Part shown: piece by piece, positions 33,173 through 40,886 of the stretch
How the letters are laid out: each line of letters starts with the position of its first letter
Position numbering within the stretch: position 1 is the first letter of the stretch
From: Terriglobia bacterium
GTDB taxonomy: Bacteria; Acidobacteriota; Terriglobia; Bryobacterales; Bryobacteraceae
Direction: 5' to 3'
DNA length: 64,000 bases
Assembly: GCA_020073145.1 (NCBI GenBank)
Contig: JAIQFS010000010.1
Span: 62,001-126,000 of the forward strand
Notes under the pieces: generated by a model
The model's database searches: none
Told to the model about the DNA's origin: nothing
What the model saw: the letters and a program-made list of their open reading frames with translations, nothing else
Made by a program: the position numbers and the translations under genes

Positions 33173-34096
33173 TTACCCTGCGTGCGCTGATCCCGGTCGC
33201 GCCTGGTCCCAGCGCCCGGTCGTCGCGCCGGCCTGATAGGTGCTCTCCAGAAACTCCAATAGCGCCTCTCGCGGCGATGCTGATCGCCGCATCTCGTCAT
33301 ACATCAATAGATATTCGCGCAGTCCCGGATGATAGGACGCCGCCGCCGGCCGAACCAACTGCGTGGAATAACCCTCGGGCTCCGGCACGGTGTACGCATA
33401 AAACGCAGCGCCGTCCACTCCCCCGCCCCCCGGCCAGAATCCGGCGCTCGAGCATTCCTGCGAATACGCCTCTCGCGTCATTCGGTCCGCGCCCGGACGC
33501 TCCGGTGCCGGACGTCCCGAAAACCTCGTCACGGCCAGGTCAAAACTGCCCCAGAAGAAATGGACCGGGCTGCATTTTCCCTGAAACCGCCCGCGAAATT
33601 CCTTCAGAATCGAATCGGTCTGCGTCAGGATTCTCCAGAACCGATTCGCGTATTCCGCATCATACGCGGCATGCTGCTCATCTTGATCGAACCGGATCGG
33701 CTCCGGAACCTCCACCGGCATCGGCCAGATCTTCACTTCGATCCCCAGCGATGCCAGCGTCCGCAGGAATTCCCGATAGAAATCCGCGACGGATCGCGGA
33801 TAGAGCGCGATCGATTTCGTTTGACCGTCGCTGACCCGGATCGAAACCTGATGGCCGACCAAATCGAATTCCACTTCGAAGATTCCCGGGCCATACGGAA
33901 TCGGCGACGTGGTCAGCCCGCGCGCGCTCACGTAGAACGTGGCATGCCACCAATGATTGATGGGCGGACTGAGCGCCAGCCGCACCTTCCCCACGATCTG
34001 CGTCCACATGTGCAGCGTGGCGTAGGTTTCTTTCCACGCCGCCAGAGGCAGCTCGGGCCAGTTTTCACTCCGCACGGCAATCTTCTCCGGCCGCAT
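33173..34096 (-). CDS. DUF5996-family protein
   Basis: A 307-residue soluble protein matching my memory of DUF5996: WPELPLAAWKETYATLHMWTQIVGKVRLAL (in parts), NHWWHATFYVSARGLTT, FEVEFDLVGH, and HFFWGSFDLAVTRFSGR, ending with a helical SPREALLEFLESTYQAGA. The function is unknown. Its ATG overlaps the stop of trpD by one base (TAATG on the minus strand), so it is almost surely translated from the trpD mRNA. The zinc-finger gene follows closely, which may extend the operon. Confidence 0.8.
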   Translation of the reverse strand: MRPEKIAVRSENWPELPLAAWKETYATLHMWTQIVGKVRLALSPPINHWWHATFYVSARGLTTSPIPYGPGIFEVEFDLVGHQVSIRVSDGQTKSIALYPRSVADFYREFLRTLASLGIEVKIWPMPVEVPEPIRFDQDEQHAAYDAEYANRFWRILTQTDSILKEFRGRFQGKCSPVHFFWGSFDLAVTRFSGRPAPERPGADRMTREAYSQECSSAGFWPGGGGVDGAAFYAYTVPEPEGYSTQLVRPAAASYHPGLREYLLMYDEMRRSASPREALLEFLESTYQAGATTGRWDQARPGSAHAG

Positions 34097-35118
34097 TATC
34101 CCACGGCCGTAAAACGCGCCAGGGCGTCGGCCTTTTCTTTCGCGGCGCCGCTGTCCACGGAAGCCGCAGCCACGGACATCGCTTCCCGAAAGGACGCGGC
34201 CCGTCCCGCCGCTACCAGCCCCGCGCTGGCGTTCACCAGCACAATGTCGCGCTGCGGCCCGGGACAGCCGCTCAACACCTCCCGCGCGATCATCAGGTTC
34301 CGCGCGCGGTTGCCGCCGCGCAGAGCCTCCGCCTCCGCCACCGCCACGCCAAAGTCATCCGGCGTCACCGTGCGCTGCTCCACCTGACCGCCGCAGACCT
34401 CGAACACCAGCGTGGGCCCCGTGATGGTGATTTCATCCAGCCCGTCCGACCCGTGCACCACGAACCCGTGCTCTAGCCCCAGTGCCGCCAGCGCTCCCGC
34501 AATGAGTTCCGCCGCATGCGCCGACGGCGCCCCCGTCACCTGTGCATTCGCCCCCGCCGGATTCGTCAACGGACCCAGCAGATTGAACACCGTCCGCAGT
34601 TTGAGATCCACCCGCACCGGCTGCGCATGCTTCATGGCGGTGTGCATCGTCGGCGCGAACAAGAAACCGATCCCAATCTCGCGAATGGCGCGCCCTGCCT
34701 GCTCCGCTGTGACTGCCACCTGGATTCCCATCGATTCCAGCAGGTCTGCGCTGCCGCATTGGCTCGAGATCGACCGGTTGCCGTGTTTGGCCACGCGCAC
34801 ACCCGCCCCCGCCACCACAAACGCCGCCAGCGTCGAAATGTTGAACGTCCCGGAGCGGTCGCCGCCCGTGCCGCAGGTATCGAGCAGGGGTTCGCCGCCT
34901 ACCTGCGCATCCACCGGCGTCGCCATCCGCCGCATGGCGCGCGCGAACCCCACCAACTCCTCCACCGTCTCGCCCTTCATGTGGAGTGCCACCAGAAACG
35001 CGGCGATCTGCGGCTGGCTGGCTTGCCCCGACAAGATGGTCTCCATGGCCGCCCGCGCCTCTTCGGCAGACAGGCTGCCTCGCGCAACCACACGCTCAAG
35101 GTAGGGCAGGAGGGACAT
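34096..35118 (-). CDS. trpD: Anthranilate phosphoribosyltransferase
   Basis: A 340-residue enzyme of tryptophan synthesis that joins anthranilate and PRPP. PRPP-binding DTCGTGGDRSGTFNIST, the KHGNRSISSQCGSADLLE region (in parts), FLFAPTMHTAMKH and FNLLGPLTNPAGA are all intact, with the C-terminal LVNASAGLVAAG. ATG 35118 begins at the family's usual MSLLPYLERV; the frame has further Met codons upstream. No other trp gene is in the window, so the pathway is dispersed. The end overlaps the DUF5996 gene. Confidence 0.95.
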   Translation of the reverse strand: MSLLPYLERVVARGSLSAEEARAAMETILSGQASQPQIAAFLVALHMKGETVEELVGFARAMRRMATPVDAQVGGEPLLDTCGTGGDRSGTFNISTLAAFVVAGAGVRVAKHGNRSISSQCGSADLLESMGIQVAVTAEQAGRAIREIGIGFLFAPTMHTAMKHAQPVRVDLKLRTVFNLLGPLTNPAGANAQVTGAPSAHAAELIAGALAALGLEHGFVVHGSDGLDEITITGPTLVFEVCGGQVEQRTVTPDDFGVAVAEAEALRGGNRARNLMIAREVLSGCPGPQRDIVLVNASAGLVAAGRAASFREAMSVAAASVDSGAAKEKADALARFTAVG

Positions 35119-35196
35119 ATTCAATGGAATGCCGGGCTTGTCCGCCATGCTAGCACAAGCCAACCGGGAGTCAGCTTCTAGCGCCACCGGCGAGCT

Positions 35197-35483
35197 CTAT
35201 TGGATCGCCGGCACCCGCCGCCGCACTTCTTCAACCCAGTTGAGGACCACGTGCACCTCGGTCTGCTGGTCGGGCGCGGCGACCGGCTTGAGTAACAAGA
35301 ACCGCTTGCCGTCGGGCGCGACGTCGTAGAACCCGGGCTTGTCGAACAGCATCTTGGGCGTACCGGCGCGAAACACGGGGCCGGTTTGCTATCGCGCGGG
35401 CGATAGACCTCGCCCATCCCACCCTTGCCGACCGAGGTGAGAATCTCGTACGGTCCGAGCTGGTCGCCAGCCGCGAGCGACAT
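35197..35483 (-). pseudogene. Relic of a Ser/Thr kinase-TolB protein with the middle missing
   Basis: From ATG 35483 the frame reads MSLAAGDQLGPYEILTSVGK then GGMGEVYRPRDSK, the start of a PknB-like kinase with its Gly loop. The sequence then jumps, one frame over, to VFRAGTPKMLFDKPGFYDVAP, DGKRFLLLKP and VVLNWVEEVRRRVPAIQ-stop, the C-terminal end of the TolB-like propeller that follows the kinase domain in acidobacterial proteins. Over 2 kb of parent gene is missing. The junction is near 35385-35395. A relic with a deletion is far more likely than a working gene. Confidence 0.8.
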
Positions 35484-35601
35484 CGAATTGCACCGATTCT
35501 ACCAAAGCCCAACGCCCCTGCGCGTTGCGCCGCCCCGCGCCGAGGCCATGTTATAGTGAATTTTCGGCCCTGTTCGTCACCCGAACACCCGCAGATTTTC
35601 C

Positions 35602-36762
35602 ATGAAAATTCACGAGTATCAAGCCAAGGCCATCCTGGCTCAATACCATGTTCCCGTGCCGCGGGGCGAGGTGGCCTTCACCGTCGAAGAGGCCGAAGCG
35701 GCCGCCAAAAAAATCGGCGGCAGCGTCGTGGTAAAGGCCCAGATTCATGCCGGAGGACGCGGCAAAGGCGGCGGAGTCAAAGTGGCCAAAGACGCCGCCG
35801 AGGCCGCAGCCATCGCCGACAAGATCCTCGGCATGACGCTCGTCACCCATCAGACCGGCCCCGAAGGCCGCGTTGTGCAGCGCCTGCTGGTGGAAGAAAC
35901 CCTGCCCATCGAGCGTGAGCTCTACCTCGGCATCGTGCTCGACCGCGTGCAAGGCAAGCCGGTCTTCATGGCTTCCGCCTCCGGCGGCATGGAGATCGAA
36001 GAAGTCGCCGCTAAGACGCCCGACCTGATCCTCAAGGAAACCTTTGAGCCCGGCGACGGCCTTTCCCCCTACCAAGCCCGCAAGCTGGCCTTCGGCATCG
36101 GGATTCCCGCAGCCAGCGTCCCCGCCGCGGCCGCCGCCATGACCGCGCTCGTCAAAGCTTGCATCGCCACCGACGCGTCGCTCGCCGAGATCAATCCCTT
36201 CATCCTCACCCAGGACGGCCGGGTGGTCGCGCTCGACGCCAAGATCAACTTCGACGACAACGCCCTCTACCGTCACAAGAACCTGCTGGAGTTGCGCGAC
36301 ATTAACGAAGAGGATCCGCTCGAGGTCGAAGCCTCCAAGCACAGCCTGAATTACATCAAACTCGAGGGCACCGTCGGCTGCATGGTCAATGGCGCCGGCC
36401 TCGCCATGGCCACCATGGACATCATCAAGTACGCCGGAGGCAGCCCCGCCAACTTCCTCGATGTCGGCGGCGGCGCCAATGCCGAACAAGTCAAGAACGC
36501 GTTCCGGATTCTGCTCTCCGACAAGAATGTAAAAGCAGTTCTTATCAATATTTTCGGCGGCATTTTACGATGTGACACATTAGCTACCGGCGTGGTCGCC
36601 GCCGCGCGCGATCTCAACATCAAAGTCCCCATCGTGGTGCGCATGGAAGGTACCAACGTCGAGCAGGGCCGCAAGATCCTCCTCGAATCGGGATTCAATT
36701 TCACCGTGGGGCAGGACATGCGCGACGCTGCCGAAAAGGTCGTCAAGCTGGCGGCGCAATAG
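35602..36762 (+). CDS. sucC: Succinyl-CoA synthetase beta subunit
   Basis: A 386-residue ATP-grasp subunit of the citric-acid-cycle enzyme. [11 protein letters not shown] opens the protein, [16 protein letters not shown] binds nucleotide, EINPFIL and [16 protein letters not shown] follow, and the ligase part has [23 protein letters not shown] and [10 protein letters not shown]. It pairs with SucD to make ATP or GTP from succinyl-CoA. sucD begins 9 bases after its stop. Confidence 0.96.
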   Translation: MKIHEYQAKAILAQYHVPVPRGEVAFTVEEAEAAAKKIGGSVVVKAQIHAGGRGKGGGVKVAKDAAEAAAIADKILGMTLVTHQTGPEGRVVQRLLVEETLPIERELYLGIVLDRVQGKPVFMASASGGMEIEEVAAKTPDLILKETFEPGDGLSPYQARKLAFGIGIPAASVPAAAAAMTALVKACIATDASLAEINPFILTQDGRVVALDAKINFDDNALYRHKNLLELRDINEEDPLEVEASKHSLNYIKLEGTVGCMVNGAGLAMATMDIIKYAGGSPANFLDVGGGANAEQVKNAFRILLSDKNVKAVLINIFGGILRCDTLATGVVAAARDLNIKVPIVVRMEGTNVEQGRKILLESGFNFTVGQDMRDAAEKVVKLAAQ

Positions 36763-36771
36763 GGACAACGG

Positions 36772-37638
36772 ATGAGCGTACTCGTAGATCAACACACGCG
36801 CCTGATCGTTCAGGGATTCACCGGCAAGGAAGGTACCTTTCACGCCCAGCAGGCCATCGCCTACGGCACCCAGGTGGTGGGCGGAGTCACACCCGGCAAG
36901 GGCGGCACGAAACATCTGGACCTGCCTGTCTTCGATACCGTGGCCCAGGCCGTGAAAAACACCTCCGCCAACGCTTCCGTCATCTTCGTTCCCCCGCCCT
37001 TTGCCGCGGACGCCATCATGGAAGCCGCCGACGCCGGCATTGCCCTGGTGGTCTGCATCACCGAAGGCATCCCGGCCTTAGATATGGTCCGCGCCTGGGA
37101 ATTCTTACAAGGGAAGAAGACGCGCCTGATCGGCCCCAATTGCCCCGGCATTATCTCGCCCGGCAAATGCAAAATTGGAATCATGCCGGCGCATATTCAT
37201 AAGCAGGGCCATGTCGGCGTCGTCTCGCGTTCCGGCACCCTCACCTATGAAGCCGTCGGCCAACTGAGCAAGCTCGGTATCGGACAATCCACCTGCATCG
37301 GCATCGGCGGCGACCCAATAATCGGCACCAATTTCGTCGATGCGCTCACGCTCTTCAATCAAGACCCGGACACCCACGCCATCATTATGATTGGCGAGAT
37401 CGGCGGCAACGCCGAAGAAACCGCGGCCGCTTACGTCAAAGCCCATGTGAAGAAGCCGGTGGTGGGCTTCATTGCCGGCCAGACCGCCCCGCCGGGACGC
37501 CGCATGGGTCATGCCGGCGCCATCATCTCCGGCGGCTCCGGCAAGGCTTCCGACAAGATTCAGGCCATGAAGGAGGCAGGCATCACGGTTTGCGCCTCCC
37601 CGGCCGAACTAGGAGAGAAAGTACAAAGCCGTTTATGA
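36772..37638 (+). CDS. sucD: Succinyl-CoA synthetase alpha subunit
   Basis: A 288-residue subunit with the N-terminal CoA-binding fold ([29 protein letters not shown]) and the phosphorylated His246 in [22 protein letters not shown] and the SGTLTYE block are typical. The last codons overlap the ndk start (ATGA at 37635-37638). Confidence 0.96.
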   Translation: MSVLVDQHTRLIVQGFTGKEGTFHAQQAIAYGTQVVGGVTPGKGGTKHLDLPVFDTVAQAVKNTSANASVIFVPPPFAADAIMEAADAGIALVVCITEGIPALDMVRAWEFLQGKKTRLIGPNCPGIISPGKCKIGIMPAHIHKQGHVGVVSRSGTLTYEAVGQLSKLGIGQSTCIGIGGDPIIGTNFVDALTLFNQDPDTHAIIMIGEIGGNAEETAAAYVKAHVKKPVVGFIAGQTAPPGRRMGHAGAIISGGSGKASDKIQAMKEAGITVCASPAELGEKVQSRL

Positions 37639-38054
37639 GTGTCGAACGCACGTTTTCCGCCATCAAACCCGATGCCGTGGCCGCCGGCCAGGCCGGCGAG
37701 ATCCTGGCCTTGATCCAAAAGGCCGGCTTTACGGTTCTGGGGTTACGGATGACCCGTCTTACCCTAGCGCAGGCCCGGGGATTTTATGCCGTTCACAAAG
37801 AACGCCCGTTCTATGAGAGCCTGGTGAAGTTCATGACCGAGGGTCCCGTCATCGTCATGGCTCTGGAGCGCGAGGACGCCATCGCCAAGCTTCGCGAGGT
37901 CATGGGCGCCACCAACCCAGCGAACGCCGCCGAAGGCACCATCCGCAAGCGGTTCGCCGCCAGCATCGAGCACAATTGCATCCACGGCTCCGATGCTCCC
38001 GAAACCGCCCGGCAGGAATTGGGCTTCTTCTTCTCCACCGCTGAGTTGCTCTAG
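37635..38054 (+). CDS. ndk: Nucleoside diphosphate kinase
   Basis: A 139-residue enzyme that equalises the phosphate groups of nucleoside tri- and diphosphates through a phospho-His, here His117 in [22 protein letters not shown] opens the protein and [19 protein letters not shown] is the conserved mid-region. Its ATG overlaps the sucD stop by four bases, so translation is coupled; SucCD makes the phosphate donor NTP that Ndk spreads. Confidence 0.95.
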   Translation: MSVERTFSAIKPDAVAAGQAGEILALIQKAGFTVLGLRMTRLTLAQARGFYAVHKERPFYESLVKFMTEGPVIVMALEREDAIAKLREVMGATNPANAAEGTIRKRFAASIEHNCIHGSDAPETARQELGFFFSTAELL

Positions 38055-38152
38055 GTTCGTGGGGCAGGCGATTCTGGCCTTTGTCCCAGTAGAGCCGCAA
38101 AAGCGCTCCGACGGAGCCCCTAGACCCCGTGTCCGCTCGGTCCTGAGCGGTC

Positions 38153-38563
38153 TCAGCCCGCGCGGTGCGCGCGCCGCTTGTGTCCCCTGACCAGCATTTC
38201 AATGACGTCCGCGCAATGGCTGATCCGCTCCGGACCCCGGTCTTCGGGATCCCGCAATTGCGCGGCCAGCCGGTCCGCGCATCGTCGGCAGCGGTGACGT
38301 TCGGAGATTATCCCCACAATCGGCACGCCGGGACGGTCTTGGGTCACCGCCTCGGCAAATCCGCAGGCGCCCGGGCGGCCGCAGTGCGTCACCAGAGCGT
38401 CCAGCTTCAACCGGAACTGCAATAGGAGAGATTGGGCCTCTTGCACCGTGCGGGCCGGAAAGCACGCGATCTGACGTTTGCTCAGCTCCTGGGAAAGAGC
38501 GAGCATGAAACCCAGCTCACTATCGAGCACCAGGACAGTGGGCGGGGATTGTGGCTGCGACAT
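38153..38563 (-). CDS. Degenerate receiver-like protein
   Basis: A 136-residue protein with a receiver-like start (TVLVLDSELGFMLALSQEL) but with THCG at the place of the phosphoacceptor Asp, so phosphorylation is unlikely. The C-terminus has a Cys/Arg-rich RCRRCADRLAAQLRDPED stretch. This kind of pseudo-receiver is often seen in acidobacteria; function unknown. It lies 11 bases after the PilZ gene stop on the same strand, suggesting joint use in c-di-GMP-related control (inference). Confidence 0.55.
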   Translation of the reverse strand: MSQPQSPPTVLVLDSELGFMLALSQELSKRQIACFPARTVQEAQSLLLQFRLKLDALVTHCGRPGACGFAEAVTQDRPGVPIVGIISERHRCRRCADRLAAQLRDPEDRGPERISHCADVIEMLVRGHKRRAHRAG

Positions 38564-38574
38564 AGCATCGTGAT

Positions 38575-38925
38575 CTATGCCGCGAAGGGAGTCGCCCGCT
38601 TCGGACGAATCCTAAAGTCGTATCGGATTATTCCGATCGCGCTTCCCGATTCATCGCTGCGGAGCACCTTTCCCGTGATCACCAGACGCAGTGGACACCG
38701 CTGATCCAGCAACGCGGGCCAGTCGATAAATACCTGGATTTGCTTGCTGACCGGCAGCACGCGGTCGGTCTTGAGGAAGACACCACCACTGCTAATGTCG
38801 GATGTTACGGCCTGCCCTCGGATTCCGGTGAGGATGTACTGGGTCTGCGCGTTGATGGGGAATCGCTGATGGTGCCGACGTTCGTACGGAGCTTTGCCGA
38901 ACCTCAGGTTGGGAGCGGGGGACAT
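38575..38925 (-). CDS. PilZ-domain protein
   Basis: A 116-residue single-domain PilZ protein. The c-di-GMP-binding motifs are seen: an ERRHHQRFPI stretch holding the RxxxR motif near 17-22, and SDISSGGVFLKT (D/NxSxxG) near 42-53. It likely senses c-di-GMP and acts through partner proteins. A strong AAGGAGG ribosome site precedes ATG 38925. It is followed by the pseudo-receiver gene. Confidence 0.85.
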   Translation of the reverse strand: MSPAPNLRFGKAPYERRHHQRFPINAQTQYILTGIRGQAVTSDISSGGVFLKTDRVLPVSKQIQVFIDWPALLDQRCPLRLVITGKVLRSDESGSAIGIIRYDFRIRPKRATPFAA

Positions 38926-39235
38926 TCTCCCTCCTTTTTAAATTACGGATTCTGCATGATTTCACACAGCCGCCATGGCTGTCAAGGTTCAATTTCCGCG
39001 TAATCGAAGATCTTCGCAAAGAACTGCCACACTATTTTTGCGGATTCCCCTCGAGTGCCGGCGTGCACGGAGTCCTTGTGTCAGCACGGTTCGCCGCGTC
39101 TCGCGCCGCGGTTCTTTCCAGTCTCCGCGCATTTCTTCCATTTTCTAAAATCACCGCGGCATTCTCCGCTCCAATTCAACGGAGCGCTCAGGCCGGTTTC
39201 AATTGCGTGAAATCCGCGGCGCTGATGCGCGGAGT
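38926..39235. other. 310-base gap, no gene seen
   Basis: The PilZ leader with its ribosome site occupies the low-coordinate end. A TTGACA reading on the minus strand (38980-38985) could be a -35 element but no good -10 follows. The rest shows no coding frame or strong repeat. Confidence 0.4.
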
Positions 39236-40051
39236 CTATTTTTGCTTTTTGCCCTTTGCCTTTTGACTTTTGCTTCGGTCGGTTTTCACCAGATACTCCT
39301 CAAGCGCCAGACCCACCACAAGCACCGAATCCGGTTGCACTTCGATCCGGTTGACGCCAGGAAACTCTCCACGCAGCGTCGAGAAGTGTTCCAGCACCGC
39401 CGTCGCTGGAATCTCGCCGTGCACCGTCGCCAGATGGCGCCCCACGCTGTCCTCGGTCCATCCCTGTTGGAGCGTGAGGCCGCGTGCCAACAGGAACTCC
39501 AGGAGGAGCCGGGCCGCTTCGAAGCCCGGCGCCGCCGGCGGTTGCTGCGCGTGCAGGCCGAGCCAGTGCGTGATCACCCGGTAGGTGAAGCCCCACAGCG
39601 GAGTTCCGTTCAGCTCGATCGCTGGAAACGCCACTTCTTTTGGCAACCGCGGCACCGCCCGCAGACCATGCTCTGCCGGGTCGCGCAGCCGCCCGAGCGG
39701 GATCCACAGCGCCTCGGCAGCTTCCCTTGGATCGAGCACGGTCGGCTGCTCCCGGTCTACGCGGAACAGAAACGGCGCCACCAGGATCACCCGCCCCAAA
39801 CGCCGGCCGGCATTGGTGGGAGCCAAGGCCTCTTCCATCTGTGCCCGCTCCAACCGGATGCCGCACTCCTCCGCCAGTTCCCGGATGGCCGTGTCGAGCA
39901 AATCCGCGTCCTCCGGCTCGCGCCGTCCCCCCGGGAAGGACCAGTGCCCCGACCACGGATCATCGGCGCGTTCGGCGCGCCGCATCAGCAGCACGGATTC
40001 CTCCGCCCCTCGGGCGTGCACAATGGCAACGGCGGCTTCCGGTTCCGGCAT
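39236..40051 (-). CDS. NUDIX hydrolase with extended C-terminal domain
   Basis: About 271 residues. The Nudix box is present: HWSFPGGRREPEDADLLDTAIRELAEECGI in parts, with the REXXEE-like RELAEE core. It belongs with CoA pyrophosphatase-like or related NUDIX proteins; the substrate is not certain. A second region (about 140-260) contains FTYRVITHWLGLH, EFLLARGL and a final TLRGEFPGVNRIEV domain. The last 11 residues (KSQKAKGKKQK) are coded by a degenerate heptamer tract. ATG 40051 has a GGAAGGAG directly before it, too close for good use, so the true start may lie slightly upstream. Confidence 0.75.
   Translation of the reverse strand: MPEPEAAVAIVHARGAEESVLLMRRAERADDPWSGHWSFPGGRREPEDADLLDTAIRELAEECGIRLERAQMEEALAPTNAGRRLGRVILVAPFLFRVDREQPTVLDPREAAEALWIPLGRLRDPAEHGLRAVPRLPKEVAFPAIELNGTPLWGFTYRVITHWLGLHAQQPPAAPGFEAARLLLEFLLARGLTLQQGWTEDSVGRHLATVHGEIPATAVLEHFSTLRGEFPGVNRIEVQPDSVLVVGLALEEYLVKTDRSKSQKAKGKKQK
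39238..39275. repeat. Degenerate T-rich heptamer tract
   Basis: About five imperfect copies of a CTTTTGC-like heptamer (TTTTTGC, TTTTTGC, CCTTTGC, CTTTTGA, CTTTTGC). On the minus strand it forms the last codons of the NUDIX gene. The same unit in perfect form occurs at 40843-40877. Confidence 0.7.
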
Positions 40052-40118
40052 CTCCTTCCAGTATCGTCGGGCGGACCCCAGACTCTCAAATCGCCGCCAG
40101 GGCCCGCCAGATTCCGCC

Positions 40119-40778
40119 CTATTTCGGCTGGGGAACGATGCGCAGGTACGGCCGCGGCGCTTTCCAGCCACCGGGGTATTTCTGCTTCGCCTGTTCGTCC
40201 GATACCGAACCGGAGATGATCACGTCCTCGCCCGGCTTCCAGTTCACCGGCGTCGAGACCGCGTGCTTGGTTGTGAGCTGAATCGAATCCAGAACCCGCA
40301 GCACTTCGTCGAAGTTCCGGCCGGTGCTCATGGGATAGATCAGCATCAGCTTGATTTTCTTGTCCGGCCCGATCACAAACACGGTGCGCACTGTCGCATT
40401 GGTCGCCGGAGTCCGGCCTTCCGCTGTGCTCCCCGCGTCGGCCGGCAGCATGTCATACAGCTTGGCGACTTTCAGCTCCGGGTCGCCGATCATCGGGTAA
40501 TTCACCTTGTGGCCTTGCGTCTCTTCGATATCCGCCTTCCACTTGCCGTGGCTGCCCACCGGATCCACGCTCAACCCGAGAATCTTGCAGTTTCGCTTGG
40601 CGAACTCGGGCTCGAGCCCCGCCATATAGCCCAACTCGGTCGTGCAAACCGGAGTAAAGTCTTTCGGGTGTGAGAATAAAATGGCCCAGCCATCCCCAAT
40701 CCATTCATGAAAGTGAATCGTACCTTGCGTCGTTTCCGCCGTGAAATCGGGCGCTGTATCGTTAATCCGTAACGACAT
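40119..40778 (-). CDS. 1-Cys peroxiredoxin (Prx6 type)
   Basis: A 219-residue peroxidase. HPKDFTPVCTTELG holds the peroxidatic Cys45, and the long C-terminal extension (about 165-219, WKPGEDVIISGSVSDEQAK, ending GGWKAPRPYLRIVPQPK) is typical of the Prx6 group. No resolving Cys is evident, so it would depend on an outside thiol. It reduces hydrogen peroxide and organic hydroperoxides. It lies 67 bases upstream of the NUDIX start on the same strand. Confidence 0.93.
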   Translation of the reverse strand: MSLRINDTAPDFTAETTQGTIHFHEWIGDGWAILFSHPKDFTPVCTTELGYMAGLEPEFAKRNCKILGLSVDPVGSHGKWKADIEETQGHKVNYPMIGDPELKVAKLYDMLPADAGSTAEGRTPATNATVRTVFVIGPDKKIKLMLIYPMSTGRNFDEVLRVLDSIQLTTKHAVSTPVNWKPGEDVIISGSVSDEQAKQKYPGGWKAPRPYLRIVPQPK

Positions 40779-40842
40779 GTCTCATTTCTCCATTCGACGA
40801 AGATTGTAGGCCCCGCCTATCTCCCTTTGTCAAGCAGTGAGC

Positions 40843-40877
40843 CCTTTTGCCTTTTGCCTTTTGCCTTTTGCCTTTTG
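40843..40877. repeat. Five perfect tandem copies of a heptamer
   Basis: CCTTTTG repeated five times without change (40843-40877), followed by a partial copy. It lies between the peroxiredoxin start and the end of the alpha/beta hydrolase gene. The related degenerate tract at 39238-39275 sits on the far side of the NUDIX-peroxiredoxin pair. Confidence 0.9.
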
Positions 40878-40886
40878 CCTTCTTCC

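Noticed and set aside
40843-40877. CRISPR-like repeat
   Set aside because: The unit is a 7-base tandem repeat without spacers, so it is a simple sequence repeat.
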